A stretch of DNA of 64,000 nucleotides from NCBI RefSeq assembly GCF_004681185.1, contig NZ_SRIF01000006.1, forward strand, positions 116,179 through 180,178. The letters are read 5' to 3'. Position numbers and translations under genes: made by a program. How positions within the stretch are numbered: the first letter of the stretch is position 1; each line of letters opens with the position of its first letter. Below, piece by piece: positions 46,284 to 55,335 of the stretch. Under the pieces are notes generated by a model, which did no database searches, was not told where the DNA came from, and was given only the letters and a program-made list of their open reading frames with translations. This DNA comes from Haloarcula amylovorans. GTDB lineage: Archaea > Halobacteriota > Halobacteria > Halobacteriales > Haloarculaceae.

Positions 46284-47114
46284 CTAGTACGAGAGCCCGG
46301 AGAGCACCATCCCGCAAACGAATCCAACTCCATGACCGACAATATTCGTCGTCGTCCCCTCCTGGACAAGCTCCGCTGGGAACAACAGGAGCACAAAGAG
46401 CCCGAGTAGCACAATAGTGAAACCAACGAACCCAACCTCCAGAACCGCATCCGACTGAAAGTCACCCACCACTGGCAACACAATCTCGCCGACCAGCTGC
46501 CACCCACTCAACGCGATGCCAACCAAGCCCAGCCCGATAATGGTGACCGGCACACCCGACGCGTAGATGACCGCAATCTCGAGCAACAACCCAATGAAGA
46601 CCATTGGGCTCACCGACCACGCAACCGCACGCGAGTACCGCCTCTCCAACCAAACGAGCAACGCGACGAAGAGAAAGCCAACGAACCCTGCGGCGACACC
46701 AGAGAACCCACGTTCAGCCCCCGCGAGTCCAGGCTGCAGACTCGTTAGCACCAGATAACTCGTCGAAGTCACCAAGGCCGGGACCACCACAACGAGCACG
46801 ACGACCGTCCGACGGAACCAGCGACGCTGGCCAGCCTGCCAAGACAGCAGATACGTCATACTCGCAGCCAAGCCATAGCCAACCAGATTCGAGACCAAGT
46901 GACTGGTACTATGATGGACAAACGCACTCGTAAACACCGACAGCACAGCTGGGTGCTGGTACCTGAACGCCAACTGCGAGTGCATAGCTGGTGGCAACAG
47001 GACATGAATCGCGACCACAGCGAGCCCAATCCCACCAACTAGCCCGAGATCGACGAGCGTCGCTGTGGCTGGCGTGTGAATCCGACTAACAATTGCAGTC
47101 CGCTGGTCGGTCAT
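46284..47114 (-). CDS. Rhomboid-family intramembrane protease
   Basis: 276 aa, six or seven membrane segments. Rhomboid signatures: FVHHSTSHLVSNLVGYG (His/Asn of loop and TM2), RGFSGVAAGFVG with the GxSG nucleophile Ser (~138), and NIVGHGVGFVCGMVL with the catalytic His (~262). The catalytic dyad is therefore intact. Starts one base before the stop of the upstream small membrane gene, so they form an operon. Cuts substrates inside the membrane; substrate unknown. Confidence 0.85.
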   Translation of the reverse strand: MTDQRTAIVSRIHTPATATLVDLGLVGGIGLAVVAIHVLLPPAMHSQLAFRYQHPAVLSVFTSAFVHHSTSHLVSNLVGYGLAASMTYLLSWQAGQRRWFRRTVVVLVVVVPALVTSTSYLVLTSLQPGLAGAERGFSGVAAGFVGFLFVALLVWLERRYSRAVAWSVSPMVFIGLLLEIAVIYASGVPVTIIGLGLVGIALSGWQLVGEIVLPVVGDFQSDAVLEVGFVGFTIVLLGLFVLLLFPAELVQEGTTTNIVGHGVGFVCGMVLSGLSY

Positions 47115-47381
47115 TTACTCCAGCCCCAGTGCCGCTGCCACCATTACAGCCACAATCGAAAGCGTAAGCATAGTTGCCCAGAACCACGAGCCCCCGGACA
47201 TCGACGCGAGGCTGGACTGCATATCGATGGCCGCAGCAACCAGTGCTCCACCTATAATAACGAGAACGAAGACACTGAGGATGGACCGAACCTCAATTTG
47301 TCCTCGCTGCTCGTTTTGGGTAGTGTACGATACTGCTCGGGATCGTGTGCACAGCGTTGCACTCTCTTCGTCATCTGACAT
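47115..47381 (-). CDS. Small two-TM protein paired with rhomboid
   Basis: 88 aa from the ATG at 47381 (MSDDEES); two slightly longer in-frame starts exist (47402, 47387). A hydrophilic N-terminus is followed by hydrophobic stretches LSVFVLVIIGGALVAAAI and WFWATMLTLSIVAVMVAAALGL. Its stop abuts the rhomboid ATG. Could be a partner or substrate of the protease; unrecognised otherwise. Confidence 0.6.
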   Translation of the reverse strand: MSDDEESATLCTRSRAVSYTTQNEQRGQIEVRSILSVFVLVIIGGALVAAAIDMQSSLASMSGGSWFWATMLTLSIVAVMVAAALGLE

Positions 47382-47476
47382 CCCCATCCAGGAAGACGGC
47401 AACCGGGGCCAAAAAGCAAGAAGACCGTTCAGAAATACTCTATGCGGGGTTGACAGCCATCAAGGGGTACCCGTAT

Positions 47477-47488
47477 CGTCAGCAACCC
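47477..47488 (+). promoter_or_regulatory. Conserved CGTCAGCAACCC upstream element (copy 1)
   Basis: CGTCAGCAACCC begins exactly 54 nt before the ATG at 47531. The same 12-mer begins 54 nt before the ATG of the paralogous gene at 49376. Confidence 0.4.
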
Positions 47489-47530
47489 CAACACAGCCCT
47501 TTATTCTCTCTGGTTGTCTAACAGGATCCC

Positions 47531-48091
47531 ATGGCACGGGTGCCGGCGGAGTTTGCAAAGGAGTTCGATGCGAAGGGGGACCGATTCTTCGAGATAGCTG
47601 CGCTGCTGTATGCTAATCCCGATCACCAGTACACGCAGGACGAACTCGCCGAGACGTTCGACTGCTCAACGACGACGATTAGCAACCACACTGGAACGAT
47701 GAGCGAGTGGCTCGACCGTCGTGACGGGCAGACCACCTATGCGTGGGACGTCGACGTCCATGATCCAGGCCATACAGAGACCACCATGGCGGTACAACGA
47801 TTCTACGCTGACCTCTGGAACCTCCTGAAGAAACACTCACGGACTGGGCCAGGGGCATTTGCGCTGCTTGGGTTCGTCATGCTCCTCACTGGTACCGTCG
47901 TGCTCTCGATTTACGTGGGGTTCGTGCTGGAGCTCTTTGCAGAGTCGGCGCTACCAGCTAGCGTCTACTTGGGAATTGCAATCGTATGTCTCTTTACCGG
48001 TGTCTTCGTGACGCTCTGCTCACCATACATGGCTTGGATAAGCGGGATTCTGTGGCCTCGATTGCCTGACAGTCCGTTCGAAAAGGAGTGA
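47531..48091 (+). CDS. HTH-two-TM membrane-bound regulator, paralogue 1
   Basis: 186 aa. The N-terminal winged-helix-like domain has YTQDELAETFDCSTTTISNHTGTMSEWL (recognition helix around TTTISNHTG). A linker is followed by two hydrophobic segments (AFALLGFVMLLTGTVVLSIYVGF; SVYLGIAIVCLFTGVFVTLCS), so the DNA-binding domain would be tethered to the membrane. The 49376 gene encodes a paralogue with the same layout (for example RFYADLWNLLKKHSRTGPG versus GFYRDLWRLLKTHSNTAPG). Role unknown. Confidence 0.75.
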   Translation: MARVPAEFAKEFDAKGDRFFEIAALLYANPDHQYTQDELAETFDCSTTTISNHTGTMSEWLDRRDGQTTYAWDVDVHDPGHTETTMAVQRFYADLWNLLKKHSRTGPGAFALLGFVMLLTGTVVLSIYVGFVLELFAESALPASVYLGIAIVCLFTGVFVTLCSPYMAWISGILWPRLPDSPFEKE

Positions 48092-48193
48092 GATTCTCCC
48101 CAAGATAGCCATGAGCTCAGTTCTGTCGTTCCCAACCGACTCCGCGGGCTTAGATAGTTACCTTTGAAATATATCTCTCCTCTGTTATTCGGT

Positions 48194-48682
48194 ATGAGTA
48201 AAGATCCCGATTGGCCGAAGATTTTGCAGTTCCTACGCTCTCAGGATGGGTCTTACAGAAGAGAAGCAACGCAAGAAGAGATTGAGAACGAAGACCTGAC
48301 TCCTCCACAGGTTGCTAAGAAAAAGCTAGCTGAGGATCTGGGGGATGAAATCTCGATGAATAGCGAGATAGATGAGCTGCAAACTACTCTGGGGTTTTTA
48401 GAGAATAAGCTGGGTTTCGTAGAATTTTCCAGTGCTAAGAATCGTGCTAATCTGAAACTGAAACGTGAGGGTTTCAAAATATCTCATGAACGAGAACTTA
48501 GTGAACGGCGAGACAAATCCAATGATGCGCTCGTACTCTTTACTTTAGCACTTGTCCTTGTCGGAGTCATTGATCTGATTCCGGATAAGGGGTTTAGGGT
48601 AGGAATGAGTTTAGTCGTCTTGGGTCTCCTTCTATACATGGTTCAGAGAACCGAATTGCTTGATCTTCCAACAATTAAATAA
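48194..48682 (+). CDS. Hypothetical membrane protein with coiled coil
   Basis: 162 aa from the ATG at 48194. A TTTGAAATATATCTC TATA-like stretch lies ~25 nt upstream, so probably leaderless. N-terminal hydrophilic helices (EIDELQTTLGFLENKLGF) are followed by two membrane segments (LVLFTLALVLVGVIDLI; VGMSLVVLGLLLYMV). Low GC compared with the HTH-TM genes on both sides, so probably a later insertion. Not recognised. Confidence 0.6.
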   Translation: MSKDPDWPKILQFLRSQDGSYRREATQEEIENEDLTPPQVAKKKLAEDLGDEISMNSEIDELQTTLGFLENKLGFVEFSSAKNRANLKLKREGFKISHERELSERRDKSNDALVLFTLALVLVGVIDLIPDKGFRVGMSLVVLGLLLYMVQRTELLDLPTIK

Positions 48683-48907
48683 AGAGAATAACTCCTCACT
48701 TAGATAGTAAGGGGGAGTCGTGGAGAAAGTGCGAACGAGAACCCCACCACTGGATTCGCGCAAGCTCCCAGCCGCTGCAACAACAGCCCACTGCCCGAGA
48801 TACCACAACACCAGACCGAGAACGATGCCAGCCGTCACAGGCCGACCCTGAACCGTCACACGAGGCTGCAGGAAGGCCCACAGAGCTGACCGTCGCTTAA
48901 TCGCCAT
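48632..48907 (-). CDS. Small membrane protein
   Basis: 91 aa. A basic N-terminus (MAIKRRSALWAF) precedes one hydrophobic segment (TAGIVLGLVLWYLGQWAVVAAAG). Its start overlaps the stop of the upstream Cys-rich gene, which supports it as real. The last ~17 codons overlap the 3' end of the convergent 48194 gene, so the C-terminus may be altered by that insertion. Confidence 0.5.
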   Translation of the reverse strand: MAIKRRSALWAFLQPRVTVQGRPVTAGIVLGLVLWYLGQWAVVAAAGSLRESSGGVLVRTFSTTPPYYLSEELFSLFNCWKIKQFGSLNHV

Positions 48908-49121
48908 CGCGAACCACCTCGGTCTCGGCTGTTCGCTTCAACAGATATACTGTCGGGCCGGGCTGCTTACAGCGAGCATGCCGACGCGTCGTCTCGCCAA
49001 CGGCCAGCTGTTCGGGGACCCCACCATGGCGATGCGTCGCGCCACAACACGTGCACCGCTCAACGATATACTCCGTGCCCTTGATCCGATCGATATGGTT
49101 GACTGGCAGGTACTCCTTCAT
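48897..49121 (-). CDS. Small Cys-rich protein
   Basis: 74 aa from the ATG at 49121 (MKEYLPVNHI); an ATG at 49136 is possible. CTCCGATHRH plus a later HARCKQPG suggests a zinc site. It overlaps the next gene by 11 bases. No family recognised; typical of short genes on haloarchaeal plasmids and proviruses. Confidence 0.55.
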   Translation of the reverse strand: MKEYLPVNHIDRIKGTEYIVERCTCCGATHRHGGVPEQLAVGETTRRHARCKQPGPTVYLLKRTAETEVVRDGD

Positions 49122-49321
49122 ACCTACTCCACCCATCAGTCATCGACACGATGTAGCCGAACCGCCAGCCGTCGCGATAGATCGACAGCCAGTGTTGCCA
49201 CTCCGGCAGCGTCTCTGTCTCCTGACATCACAGGCAAACCAGAAGGTAGACAGGGGTAAAACGGATAGAACCGTTTACGGCCCCGAAACACCCGTTAATA
49301 GCTATCAACCCTGCCCCGAAT

Positions 49322-49333
49322 CGTCAGCAACCC
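49322..49333 (+). promoter_or_regulatory. Conserved CGTCAGCAACCC upstream element (copy 2)
   Basis: Identical 12-mer at the same 54-nt distance from the start codon as at 47477-47488. Confidence 0.4.
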
Positions 49334-49375
49334 CCATCTCAATGCTTTTGTCTGACGGTTCAGTAACAGAATGAT

Positions 49376-49951
49376 ATGGGGACTGTACCGGATCGGTTCA
49401 CTGAGGAGTTTGCAAACCGGGGGGAGACGTTCTTCGAGCTCGCAGCGATACTGTATGCCAACCACGGCCACCAGTACACACTCGATGCGCTCACCGAACA
49501 CGTTGACGTCTCGAAAACCCGAGTCAGCGAACTAGTTGATGCCATGGTAGCGGCCGACGCCGAGTGGGTCAACAAGACCGACGGCCAGATGACGGTCGTC
49601 TGGAACACAGAAGCGCATAATCCGGCCGCGACCGAATCAGCAGACGCTGTGAGTGGCTTCTATCGAGATCTCTGGCGGCTCTTGAAGACCCACTCGAACA
49701 CAGCACCGGGAACGTTCGCAATCATGGGGTTCCTGCTGTTCGTGGCTGCAGTCGTGGTGTTTGCCTTCTACATCGGCTTTTCGTTGAGTATCACCCAGGA
49801 CTCGGCGATTCCCACAATCGTCTATCTCGTAATCGCCGGCGGTTCGTTCCTCACCGGTGTCATCGTCACTGCACTCTCACCGCTACAAGCATTCGTGAAT
49901 AGCGTCATCATGTCCCGCCTGCCAGCAACCCTGCTCGGAAATACTGAGTAG
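49376..49951 (+). CDS. HTH-two-TM membrane-bound regulator, paralogue 2
   Basis: 191 aa. N-terminal DNA-binding domain (YTLDALTEHVDVSKTRVSELVDAMV) and two C-terminal membrane segments (TFAIMGFLLFVAAVVVFAFYIGF; TIVYLVIAGGSFLTGVIVTALS). Clearly paralogous to the 47531 product along the full length (RFTEEFANRGETFFELAAILYANHGHQYT in place of EFAKEFDAKGDRFFEIAALLYANPDHQYT). Confidence 0.75.
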   Translation: MGTVPDRFTEEFANRGETFFELAAILYANHGHQYTLDALTEHVDVSKTRVSELVDAMVAADAEWVNKTDGQMTVVWNTEAHNPAATESADAVSGFYRDLWRLLKTHSNTAPGTFAIMGFLLFVAAVVVFAFYIGFSLSITQDSAIPTIVYLVIAGGSFLTGVIVTALSPLQAFVNSVIMSRLPATLLGNTE

Positions 49952-49999
49952 CACGTCAGACGGCCGGAGGCTTTTGGCCGCCGCTGTTGAAGACTCTGT

Positions 50000-50980
50000 A
50001 TGCCGTTCAGTGCAAGTTGGCACACGCTTCTCGATCACGCTGAGGAGCTACCGTCTGATGCGACACTGCTCACGCCCCTGTCGCGGAACCCCTTTCGCCT
50101 GACTGATGTGCAGGAACACCGGATTCTCATCGCGTACCGAGATGACGAGGGAACCGTTCCACTCCAACGCGAGCAGTTTGAGACGCTGTTGCAGCGTGTG
50201 CAAGACGCTCAAGCCGGCTTCGAGTTGGACCGACTGCCACCAGACACCGAACCATACGCGACCGTCCTGAGTCTCCATCCCCGGTTCGAGTTGGATGACC
50301 GGGAGGGCACGCTGACAGCAACGGAGACGCCAACGAGTTCACCACTTGTTGCCGCTCACGAAGTGGCCAGTGAGACGACTGACCGGGACGAACCGGATAT
50401 TCCAGTCTACGCCGACGCACTGCTCCTGATTGACGCGCTCGAACGCCACGATCCAACCGATCTCGACGGGATGGACACGCCTGCACTGGTGAATCTCTAT
50501 ACATTGCTTTCAGATGTCCAGCGAAACGCGAACGACCTCCGACAAGCGGTGCGTGGCTTACTCCTTGACCGCCTCCATCATGACCAACCAGTCAGCGGCC
50601 AATACGGGTCAGTGCAACGCACGGCACGCCGAAACCGCTCGCTCAAAGATGACGAGGAAGTACTTGCCCTGCTAGAAGACGCAGGGATTGACCGTGAGCG
50701 TGTGACGACCGTCGATTCCAGTAAGGTCGATGACGCACTGGCGGTTACCGAACTCGCCGAATCTGATGTGTACGACATCACGGAGAGTGAATACGTCCGG
50801 AAAGCCGAGGTGGACGAAGAGCGCAAGGAAACACGACTGCAAGGGCTGAAAGACCAACTTGCTGCTACGGACGAGAATACCGAAGAACTCCAGCAGGAAA
50901 TCGAGGAGTTAGAAGCTCGAATCGACGACCTCACGAGCTTCGAGTCTGGAACGACGTTTCACACGTCATCGAAGGGATAA
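50000..50980 (+). CDS. Coiled-coil protein of haloarchaeal element type
   Basis: 326 aa, acidic. The middle has a basic patch (SGQYGSVQRTARRNRSLKDDEEVLALLEDAGIDRERV) that looks like a nucleic-acid-binding segment followed by a short helical domain. The C-terminus is a charged coiled coil (RLQGLKDQLAATDEN, ELQQEIEELEARIDDL). I have a recollection of related proteins in haloarchaeal plasmids and proviruses, without function. Likely cytoplasmic. Confidence 0.65.
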   Translation: MPFSASWHTLLDHAEELPSDATLLTPLSRNPFRLTDVQEHRILIAYRDDEGTVPLQREQFETLLQRVQDAQAGFELDRLPPDTEPYATVLSLHPRFELDDREGTLTATETPTSSPLVAAHEVASETTDRDEPDIPVYADALLLIDALERHDPTDLDGMDTPALVNLYTLLSDVQRNANDLRQAVRGLLLDRLHHDQPVSGQYGSVQRTARRNRSLKDDEEVLALLEDAGIDRERVTTVDSSKVDDALAVTELAESDVYDITESEYVRKAEVDEERKETRLQGLKDQLAATDENTEELQQEIEELEARIDDLTSFESGTTFHTSSKG

Positions 50981-51384
50981 CTGTGTGAGTGCGTATAACT
51001 CGTCTGCAACGGTAAGCAGGATCTAGACAGTAGGTGGCAGAGAGCTCGTTACAGGCTATTGGTTTCACTACTCGCGAGGCGAATTAGCTGTTAGGTAGGT
51101 GTGCGCACCGAACAGTTAATTCGGTAAGTTCAGCGCAAAAGAAATAATGGCATAGTGCTGAACAGACCCTCTATATTCAGACCTCTCTGTGACGTTGATT
51201 CTCCATCCTGATCCCGCACACACTGCCAAACAGCGTCGAATCAGAATTTCCCGAACAGGCGGCTCAACAGAGCAGGACCCTTCCCGCTCCGGAGCCCACT
51301 CTCATCCGGATCGGTATACGTGTCGCCGTCAGTGTCGGTATCTGCTCTGCTCATTTCTATCTGAAGATAGCGCGCCAAGACACA
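50981..51384. repeat. Gap holding a repeat left-end fragment
   Basis: GTGCTGAACAGACCCTCTATATTCAG (51155-51180), followed by ACCTCTCTGTGACG, matches the left end of the repeat copies at 5695 and 7911. No gene is supported in the remainder. Confidence 0.4.
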
Positions 51385-51981
51385 TTAATTTGGGTGGTCA
51401 CGACTGGTGGCGATTGCTGTAAGCGCCCAGACGAATGAGACAATCACGCCAGCAGTGCATATTCCAAGGGCAGCCTTCCAGGGGCCAATTGGAATGAGGG
51501 CTGCTGCACCGAAACCAACACCAACCAAGAGCATGAGCTGACAGAATGTGAAGAGGCGCGCATTTCGCTCAACTTTCTCCTGATTCCTACTAATCCACCC
51601 CGGTAACTGAATCAACAGATCCACCTCCCAGTCAGTCCCCCGACGCCCGTCACGCATACGATCGAGATAGTCAGCCGTTGGGCCGACAATCTCAGCTGAT
51701 TCACTGTACGTGAGCACGCCAAACGTTAACGAGAGAAACAGACTCCCAAGGCCAATGGCAGCTGTGGTATCATTCACTGTCAGATTCTTCACGGCCTGCA
51801 GTCCAGTTGCTGCGACGCCGATGATTAGGGCCGTGATTCTGACTGTTCGGAGGGCCTTGTCGTCGATATCGTCTTTTTGTGCTTCGAGAACTCTGTTCCC
51901 CTGTTCGTACGTCACCTGACGATTCTTCGTGGACCAGTGCGGGCCATCCGCTCCATCATCGGTGGAGTCATCAGCTGGCAT
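51385..51981 (-). CDS. Hypothetical four-TM membrane protein
   Basis: 198 aa. Acidic N-terminus, four hydrophobic segments in two pairs (VRITALIIGVAATGLQAV; AIGLGSLFLSLTFGVLTY; FTFCQLMLLVGVGFGAAALI; GICTAGVIVSFVWALTAIA). Between the pairs is a cytoplasmic loop with YLDRMRDGRRGTDWEVDLLIQ. Not recognised; the layout resembles small haloarchaeal DUF membrane proteins. Confidence 0.65.
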   Translation of the reverse strand: MPADDSTDDGADGPHWSTKNRQVTYEQGNRVLEAQKDDIDDKALRTVRITALIIGVAATGLQAVKNLTVNDTTAAIGLGSLFLSLTFGVLTYSESAEIVGPTADYLDRMRDGRRGTDWEVDLLIQLPGWISRNQEKVERNARLFTFCQLMLLVGVGFGAAALIPIGPWKAALGICTAGVIVSFVWALTAIATSRDHPN

Positions 51982-52184
51982 CGTAGTAGATATCTAAGTC
52001 ACGATTGCCCACCAGGAAAATAAGATTTTATAGCCAGTTTGAGGGAATATTTGGCATCGCATCGATTTACCATTAACGAAAGGATTGATCGGACTCTCCA
52101 CTACTCGGTGCATCCTCTGTACTGACCACGGTTCATTCCTCTGATGATTCCTCTTCCCTCTCCAAACGAGGGCTGACAGTTCGG

Positions 52185-52559
52185 TCAGGTCTCGCAACCG
52201 AAGTCGTCGTCCGGTGTTTCTAGACCATCTGCGGACGTTTCAGTCGGTTTGTTCAGTTCTGCCAGGAGTTCAGGTTCAAGGTCGGATAACATCGCCTGAC
52301 CCTGGCCGGGTTCGAGCACGAACACCCGATTGCCATCCAAAAAGAGTCCATCCCCGCACAGCGCGGGACTGTCTCGAGTAACCGCATACCTGTCGTCAGC
52401 AACCCTATATTTGGATAGTTGCGAGCCGTTGGCAACATCGTAGGCCCCACTCGCCGTATAGACGACGTCGGCGACATTGCCAAGTTTCGGCCAACTCCAA
52501 TCGGCGCTGTGAATGAATTGACTGTGCTCACCAAAGACGAACCTATTGTGATGGTACAA
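52185..52559 (-). CDS. Hypothetical protein
   Basis: 124 aa, acidic. WSWPKLGNVADVVYTASGAYDVANG and ALCGDGLFLDGNRVFVLEPGQGQA look beta-rich. The C-terminus is acidic and ends DDDFGCET. Composition fits a haloarchaeal gene, but no family is recognised and a competing frame overlaps, so support is moderate. Confidence 0.45.
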   Translation of the reverse strand: MYHHNRFVFGEHSQFIHSADWSWPKLGNVADVVYTASGAYDVANGSQLSKYRVADDRYAVTRDSPALCGDGLFLDGNRVFVLEPGQGQAMLSDLEPELLAELNKPTETSADGLETPDDDFGCET

Positions 52560-52684
52560 AGAGTACCAGGACAGGACGATGTCTCGGTACTCTACCGGAT
52601 AGACAGTTGGTAATCAAACCATTCCTGAGTGAAATATATATCTCATATAAAGATCCATGCGGTCACGCCATCCCGGTTCACTCG

Positions 52685-53551
52685 ATGTCATCGGATACTA
52701 CCAGCAGCACGGATCTCGTCTCGCGTCGAAACATAATCAAGGCGACTGGCGCCGCAGTAGGTAGCACGATGCTAGCAGGGACTGCAACGGCAAAACGGCA
52801 GGATGACCGGAGCCACGATTCTTCAGAGGGTCCCTACAGTACCGCTCACCGGGGCTACCGCGACGTATTCCCACAGAACACCGTTGCCGCCGTTTCTGGG
52901 TCGGCCAAACTGGGCGCCGACCGAATCGAGATTGATCTTGAGGCGACGAGTGACGGTGAGATAGTCGCCTTCCACGACACCAGACTTGATCAGCTTACGG
53001 ACAAGACCGGACTCGTCGCCGAGACGCACTCTAAAGAAGTCCTCGAGGCAGAGGTCCTCAACTCCGGGGAGACGATTCCGACGCTCAGCGAAACACTCGC
53101 GGCAACCAGACCGCCAGTGACGATGAACCTCGAATTCAAGGATCGTGGACCACTCTCTTGGGAGGAGTTCACCGAGCGGACACTAGAAATCGCCTACCGA
53201 TATTCCGGTGATTTCTACGCGTCCTCGTTCGATCACGACGCTATCCGCGCTGTTCGGCAGATCGATTCGAGCGTCGACATCGCGCCGATCTTCGGCGGCA
53301 ACAAAGACGAGAATCTGGCCGTGGCTCGCGAACTGGACGCAGAAGCGCTCAATTGCTCGACTGGCGTCCTCGACCGGGAGCTGGTTGAGACGGCCCACGA
53401 CGAGGGACGGGCCGTCAACGTCTGGACGATCGACAGCTGGCGGGAAGCGAAAATGCCCATCGAACTCGGTGTGGACGGGTTGATTGCGGACTATCCGCAC
53501 ATGGCTACGTTCGCGACCGACGGGGTCGACCGGGGGAACCACGGCCGATAG
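52685..53551 (+). CDS. Secreted glycerophosphodiester phosphodiesterase
   Basis: 288 aa from the ATG at 52685. A twin-arginine signal (SRRNIIKATGAAVGSTMLAGTATA) sends it out folded. The GDPD fold shows the catalytic HRGYRDVFPQNT motif (~His55), EIDLEATSDGEIVAFHD (metal Glu/Asp and second His), NLEFKD, and VNVWTIDS...LGVDGLIADYP at the end. It hydrolyses glycerophosphodiesters released from phospholipids, giving glycerol-3-phosphate and an alcohol. Earlier in-frame codons would precede the Tat signal and are rejected. Confidence 0.9.
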   Translation: MSSDTTSSTDLVSRRNIIKATGAAVGSTMLAGTATAKRQDDRSHDSSEGPYSTAHRGYRDVFPQNTVAAVSGSAKLGADRIEIDLEATSDGEIVAFHDTRLDQLTDKTGLVAETHSKEVLEAEVLNSGETIPTLSETLAATRPPVTMNLEFKDRGPLSWEEFTERTLEIAYRYSGDFYASSFDHDAIRAVRQIDSSVDIAPIFGGNKDENLAVARELDAEALNCSTGVLDRELVETAHDEGRAVNVWTIDSWREAKMPIELGVDGLIADYPHMATFATDGVDRGNHGR

Positions 53552-53715
53552 CGATACTCGAAGGATTGCTGGGTTACGTCTGGGAGACGATCGAGACACA
53601 GAGCATGGTCGACGCCGGTTGACCTTGCTCCAGCAGAATCGCAATCTGCTAAGCGCCACACAACAGCGGGTTTTGTGTCCTGACATACTTGTACCAGAGA
53701 ACAGTAGCACCAACT

Positions 53716-54009
53716 ATGCCCGACGACGAGGCCCCAGTGCGCCACTGCACACTCCCCGAGCCGACGAATCTTCGAGAGATACTCGAACGAGCTGGCATCG
53801 AACATCTCGATGTCGACGAGGAGCGAACGGTCGTCATTTACCAACAAGCAATACTCAAAGTTATCGCCACAGACGGCCAGATAACAGCAACACAGGAAAT
53901 CGACGTCGAACTCTGGGAAGCAGCGCCACGCTCGACGGCACCGGATCCCGACTCAGTCCTTACTGCGTTCACCGACGAGCTAGTGGACGCGACTGACACA
54001 CCTCGGTAA
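53716..54009 (+). CDS. Small hypothetical protein
   Basis: 97 aa from the ATG at 53716 (MPDDEAPVRH). A compact alpha/beta pattern (TNLREILERAGIEHLDVDEERTVVIYQQAILKVIA) is followed by an acidic tail. Not recognised. It stands alone between the phosphodiesterase and the response regulator. Confidence 0.5.
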   Translation: MPDDEAPVRHCTLPEPTNLREILERAGIEHLDVDEERTVVIYQQAILKVIATDGQITATQEIDVELWEAAPRSTAPDPDSVLTAFTDELVDATDTPR

Positions 54010-54337
54010 TACCTTAAGCCATCCAGAACCCGCACTATTCGGCTATTTCGATCCCAATCTGGTCGGCCCACGCGCCTCTTAATGGCCCTGAATACGAGCT
54101 CCATCAAGCAACTGCAGTATCCCGTTCCAATGAGCTATCACTTCGACGATAGCGTGTGCTGGCTGTGTCACCTGCACATCCGTATCGTTGCCACCCTCAA
54201 TCCACTGGGCCTCGAACCCCAGCCGCAGCGTACGGTTCGAACCAGTTCGATCGTCCATAGCAGCTTGGTCGTCAGCGCTCCAAAACCGACGCTGTCTCTG
54301 AAAACATTGTCTTTTCCCATGTCATATACAATTCTGA

Positions 54338-54349
54338 GTAACCTTAAAA
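54338..54349 (+). promoter_or_regulatory. TATA box of the response regulator gene
   Basis: AACCTTAAAATG lies ~30 nt before the ATG at 54379, in a 60-bp AT-rich stretch. Spacing fits a leaderless haloarchaeal transcript. The gap 54010-54337 otherwise shows nothing. Confidence 0.45.
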
Positions 54350-54378
54350 TGATATGTAATGAGATAATAAATTGTAGT

Positions 54379-54792
54379 ATGGCTAGCATAGCAGAGGACG
54401 AACTGCTGCTCGTCGAAGATAATCCTGCAGACATTGAACTCTTCAAACACGCACTTTCAGAATCCGATTTCGAGGGGACGCTCCGAACGGCGACTACGGG
54501 CACGCAGGCACTCCAGGTACTTCAGGAAGAGGCAATGGATCTCGCTATTCTCGACATTAATCTACCGGGTAAATCGGGAATCGAAGTGCTTGCGGAACTG
54601 AACGACGAGTCAGAGGTAGGAAGCACGCCGATACTCATCTTTTCTTCAAGTGACGATCCTAAGCAGATTCGCAAAGCTTACGAGCTCGGAGCGAGTGCAT
54701 ATATTGTCAAACGGATGGACTTCGAGGATACGGTTTCGCTGGTTAAAACTCTTCAAGAGTTCTGGCTAAACGCTGCTGAACTGCCAGACTGA
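54379..54792 (+). CDS. Single-domain response regulator
   Basis: 137-aa stand-alone receiver. VEDNPADIELFKHAL carries the acidic pair, LAILDINLPGKSG the predicted phospho-Asp (~56), IFSSSD the Ser/Thr switch and YIVKRMDF the conserved Lys. The NPAD sequence and length match Rcp1-type receivers, which shuttle phosphate from phytochrome-like or PAS-rich kinases. The ATG at 54379 follows an AT-rich promoter directly; an upstream in-frame extension is rejected. No kinase is adjacent. Confidence 0.85.
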   Translation: MASIAEDELLLVEDNPADIELFKHALSESDFEGTLRTATTGTQALQVLQEEAMDLAILDINLPGKSGIEVLAELNDESEVGSTPILIFSSSDDPKQIRKAYELGASAYIVKRMDFEDTVSLVKTLQEFWLNAAELPD

Positions 54793-55194
54793 GGTACTAC
54801 ATTTTTGACTGGGACAGTCGCACGCTCTATCTAACGGCTGTTTCATTCCATATTGTATCTGAAGAATATGATTTCAACAGAGCCGGCGAAGCGTATCTCC
54901 AAGAGACATCACGTAGCTGAGGGCGGTCGCCTCGTACTGCGGTCGGTATAGGCGTTCAATCGGATTTGCTCTCCAGTCACCATACGCTGGCGGCCCAGAA
55001 ACCGACCACGCAATATCGTCCGTTAGAATCCCGGAGAGCGAACGGCCTCGTCGCGAAGCCGAGAGACGTTGTGATCCGACTGCCGACAGTCGACATCGGC
55101 CATCACCGTCGGGAATTGGAGGAGTCTAGACAGAGGCGACGCATGGGTATCGAGCCCGGGGGGACTATACGTCTTGCAGCCAGTACAGTCAGCT
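54793..55194. other. 400-bp gap, no supported gene
   Basis: Only short frames without motif. Composition is GC-rich and resembles decayed coding DNA. Confidence 0.4.
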
Positions 55195-55335
55195 ATGCTT
55201 CAGGGGCTGTTGGAGAGACTACGACAGACACTCGTAGCAGGGCAATCCCACGGGAATACGGTCGACACCTGCCTTAAGTGTGGGAATGCAACAGTTCCAG
55301 GCGCCGGCCGGTGTACGGACTGTCTCACCGAGTGA
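55195..55335 (+). CDS. Tiny zinc-ribbon protein
   Basis: 46 aa: an amphipathic N-terminal helix (MLQGLLERLRQTLVAG), then CLKCGNATVPGAGRCTDC, a complete C-x2-C...C-x2-C zinc ribbon in a very short protein. The Cys spacing is well conserved among haloarchaeal small zinc proteins, which favours a real gene. Binding partner unknown. Confidence 0.55.
   Translation: MLQGLLERLRQTLVAGQSHGNTVDTCLKCGNATVPGAGRCTDCLTE

Noticed and set aside
52394..52405. Third copy of CGTCAGCAACCC as regulatory element
   Set aside because: It lies inside a minus-strand coding frame and is not 54 nt before any start codon, so it is probably a chance match.
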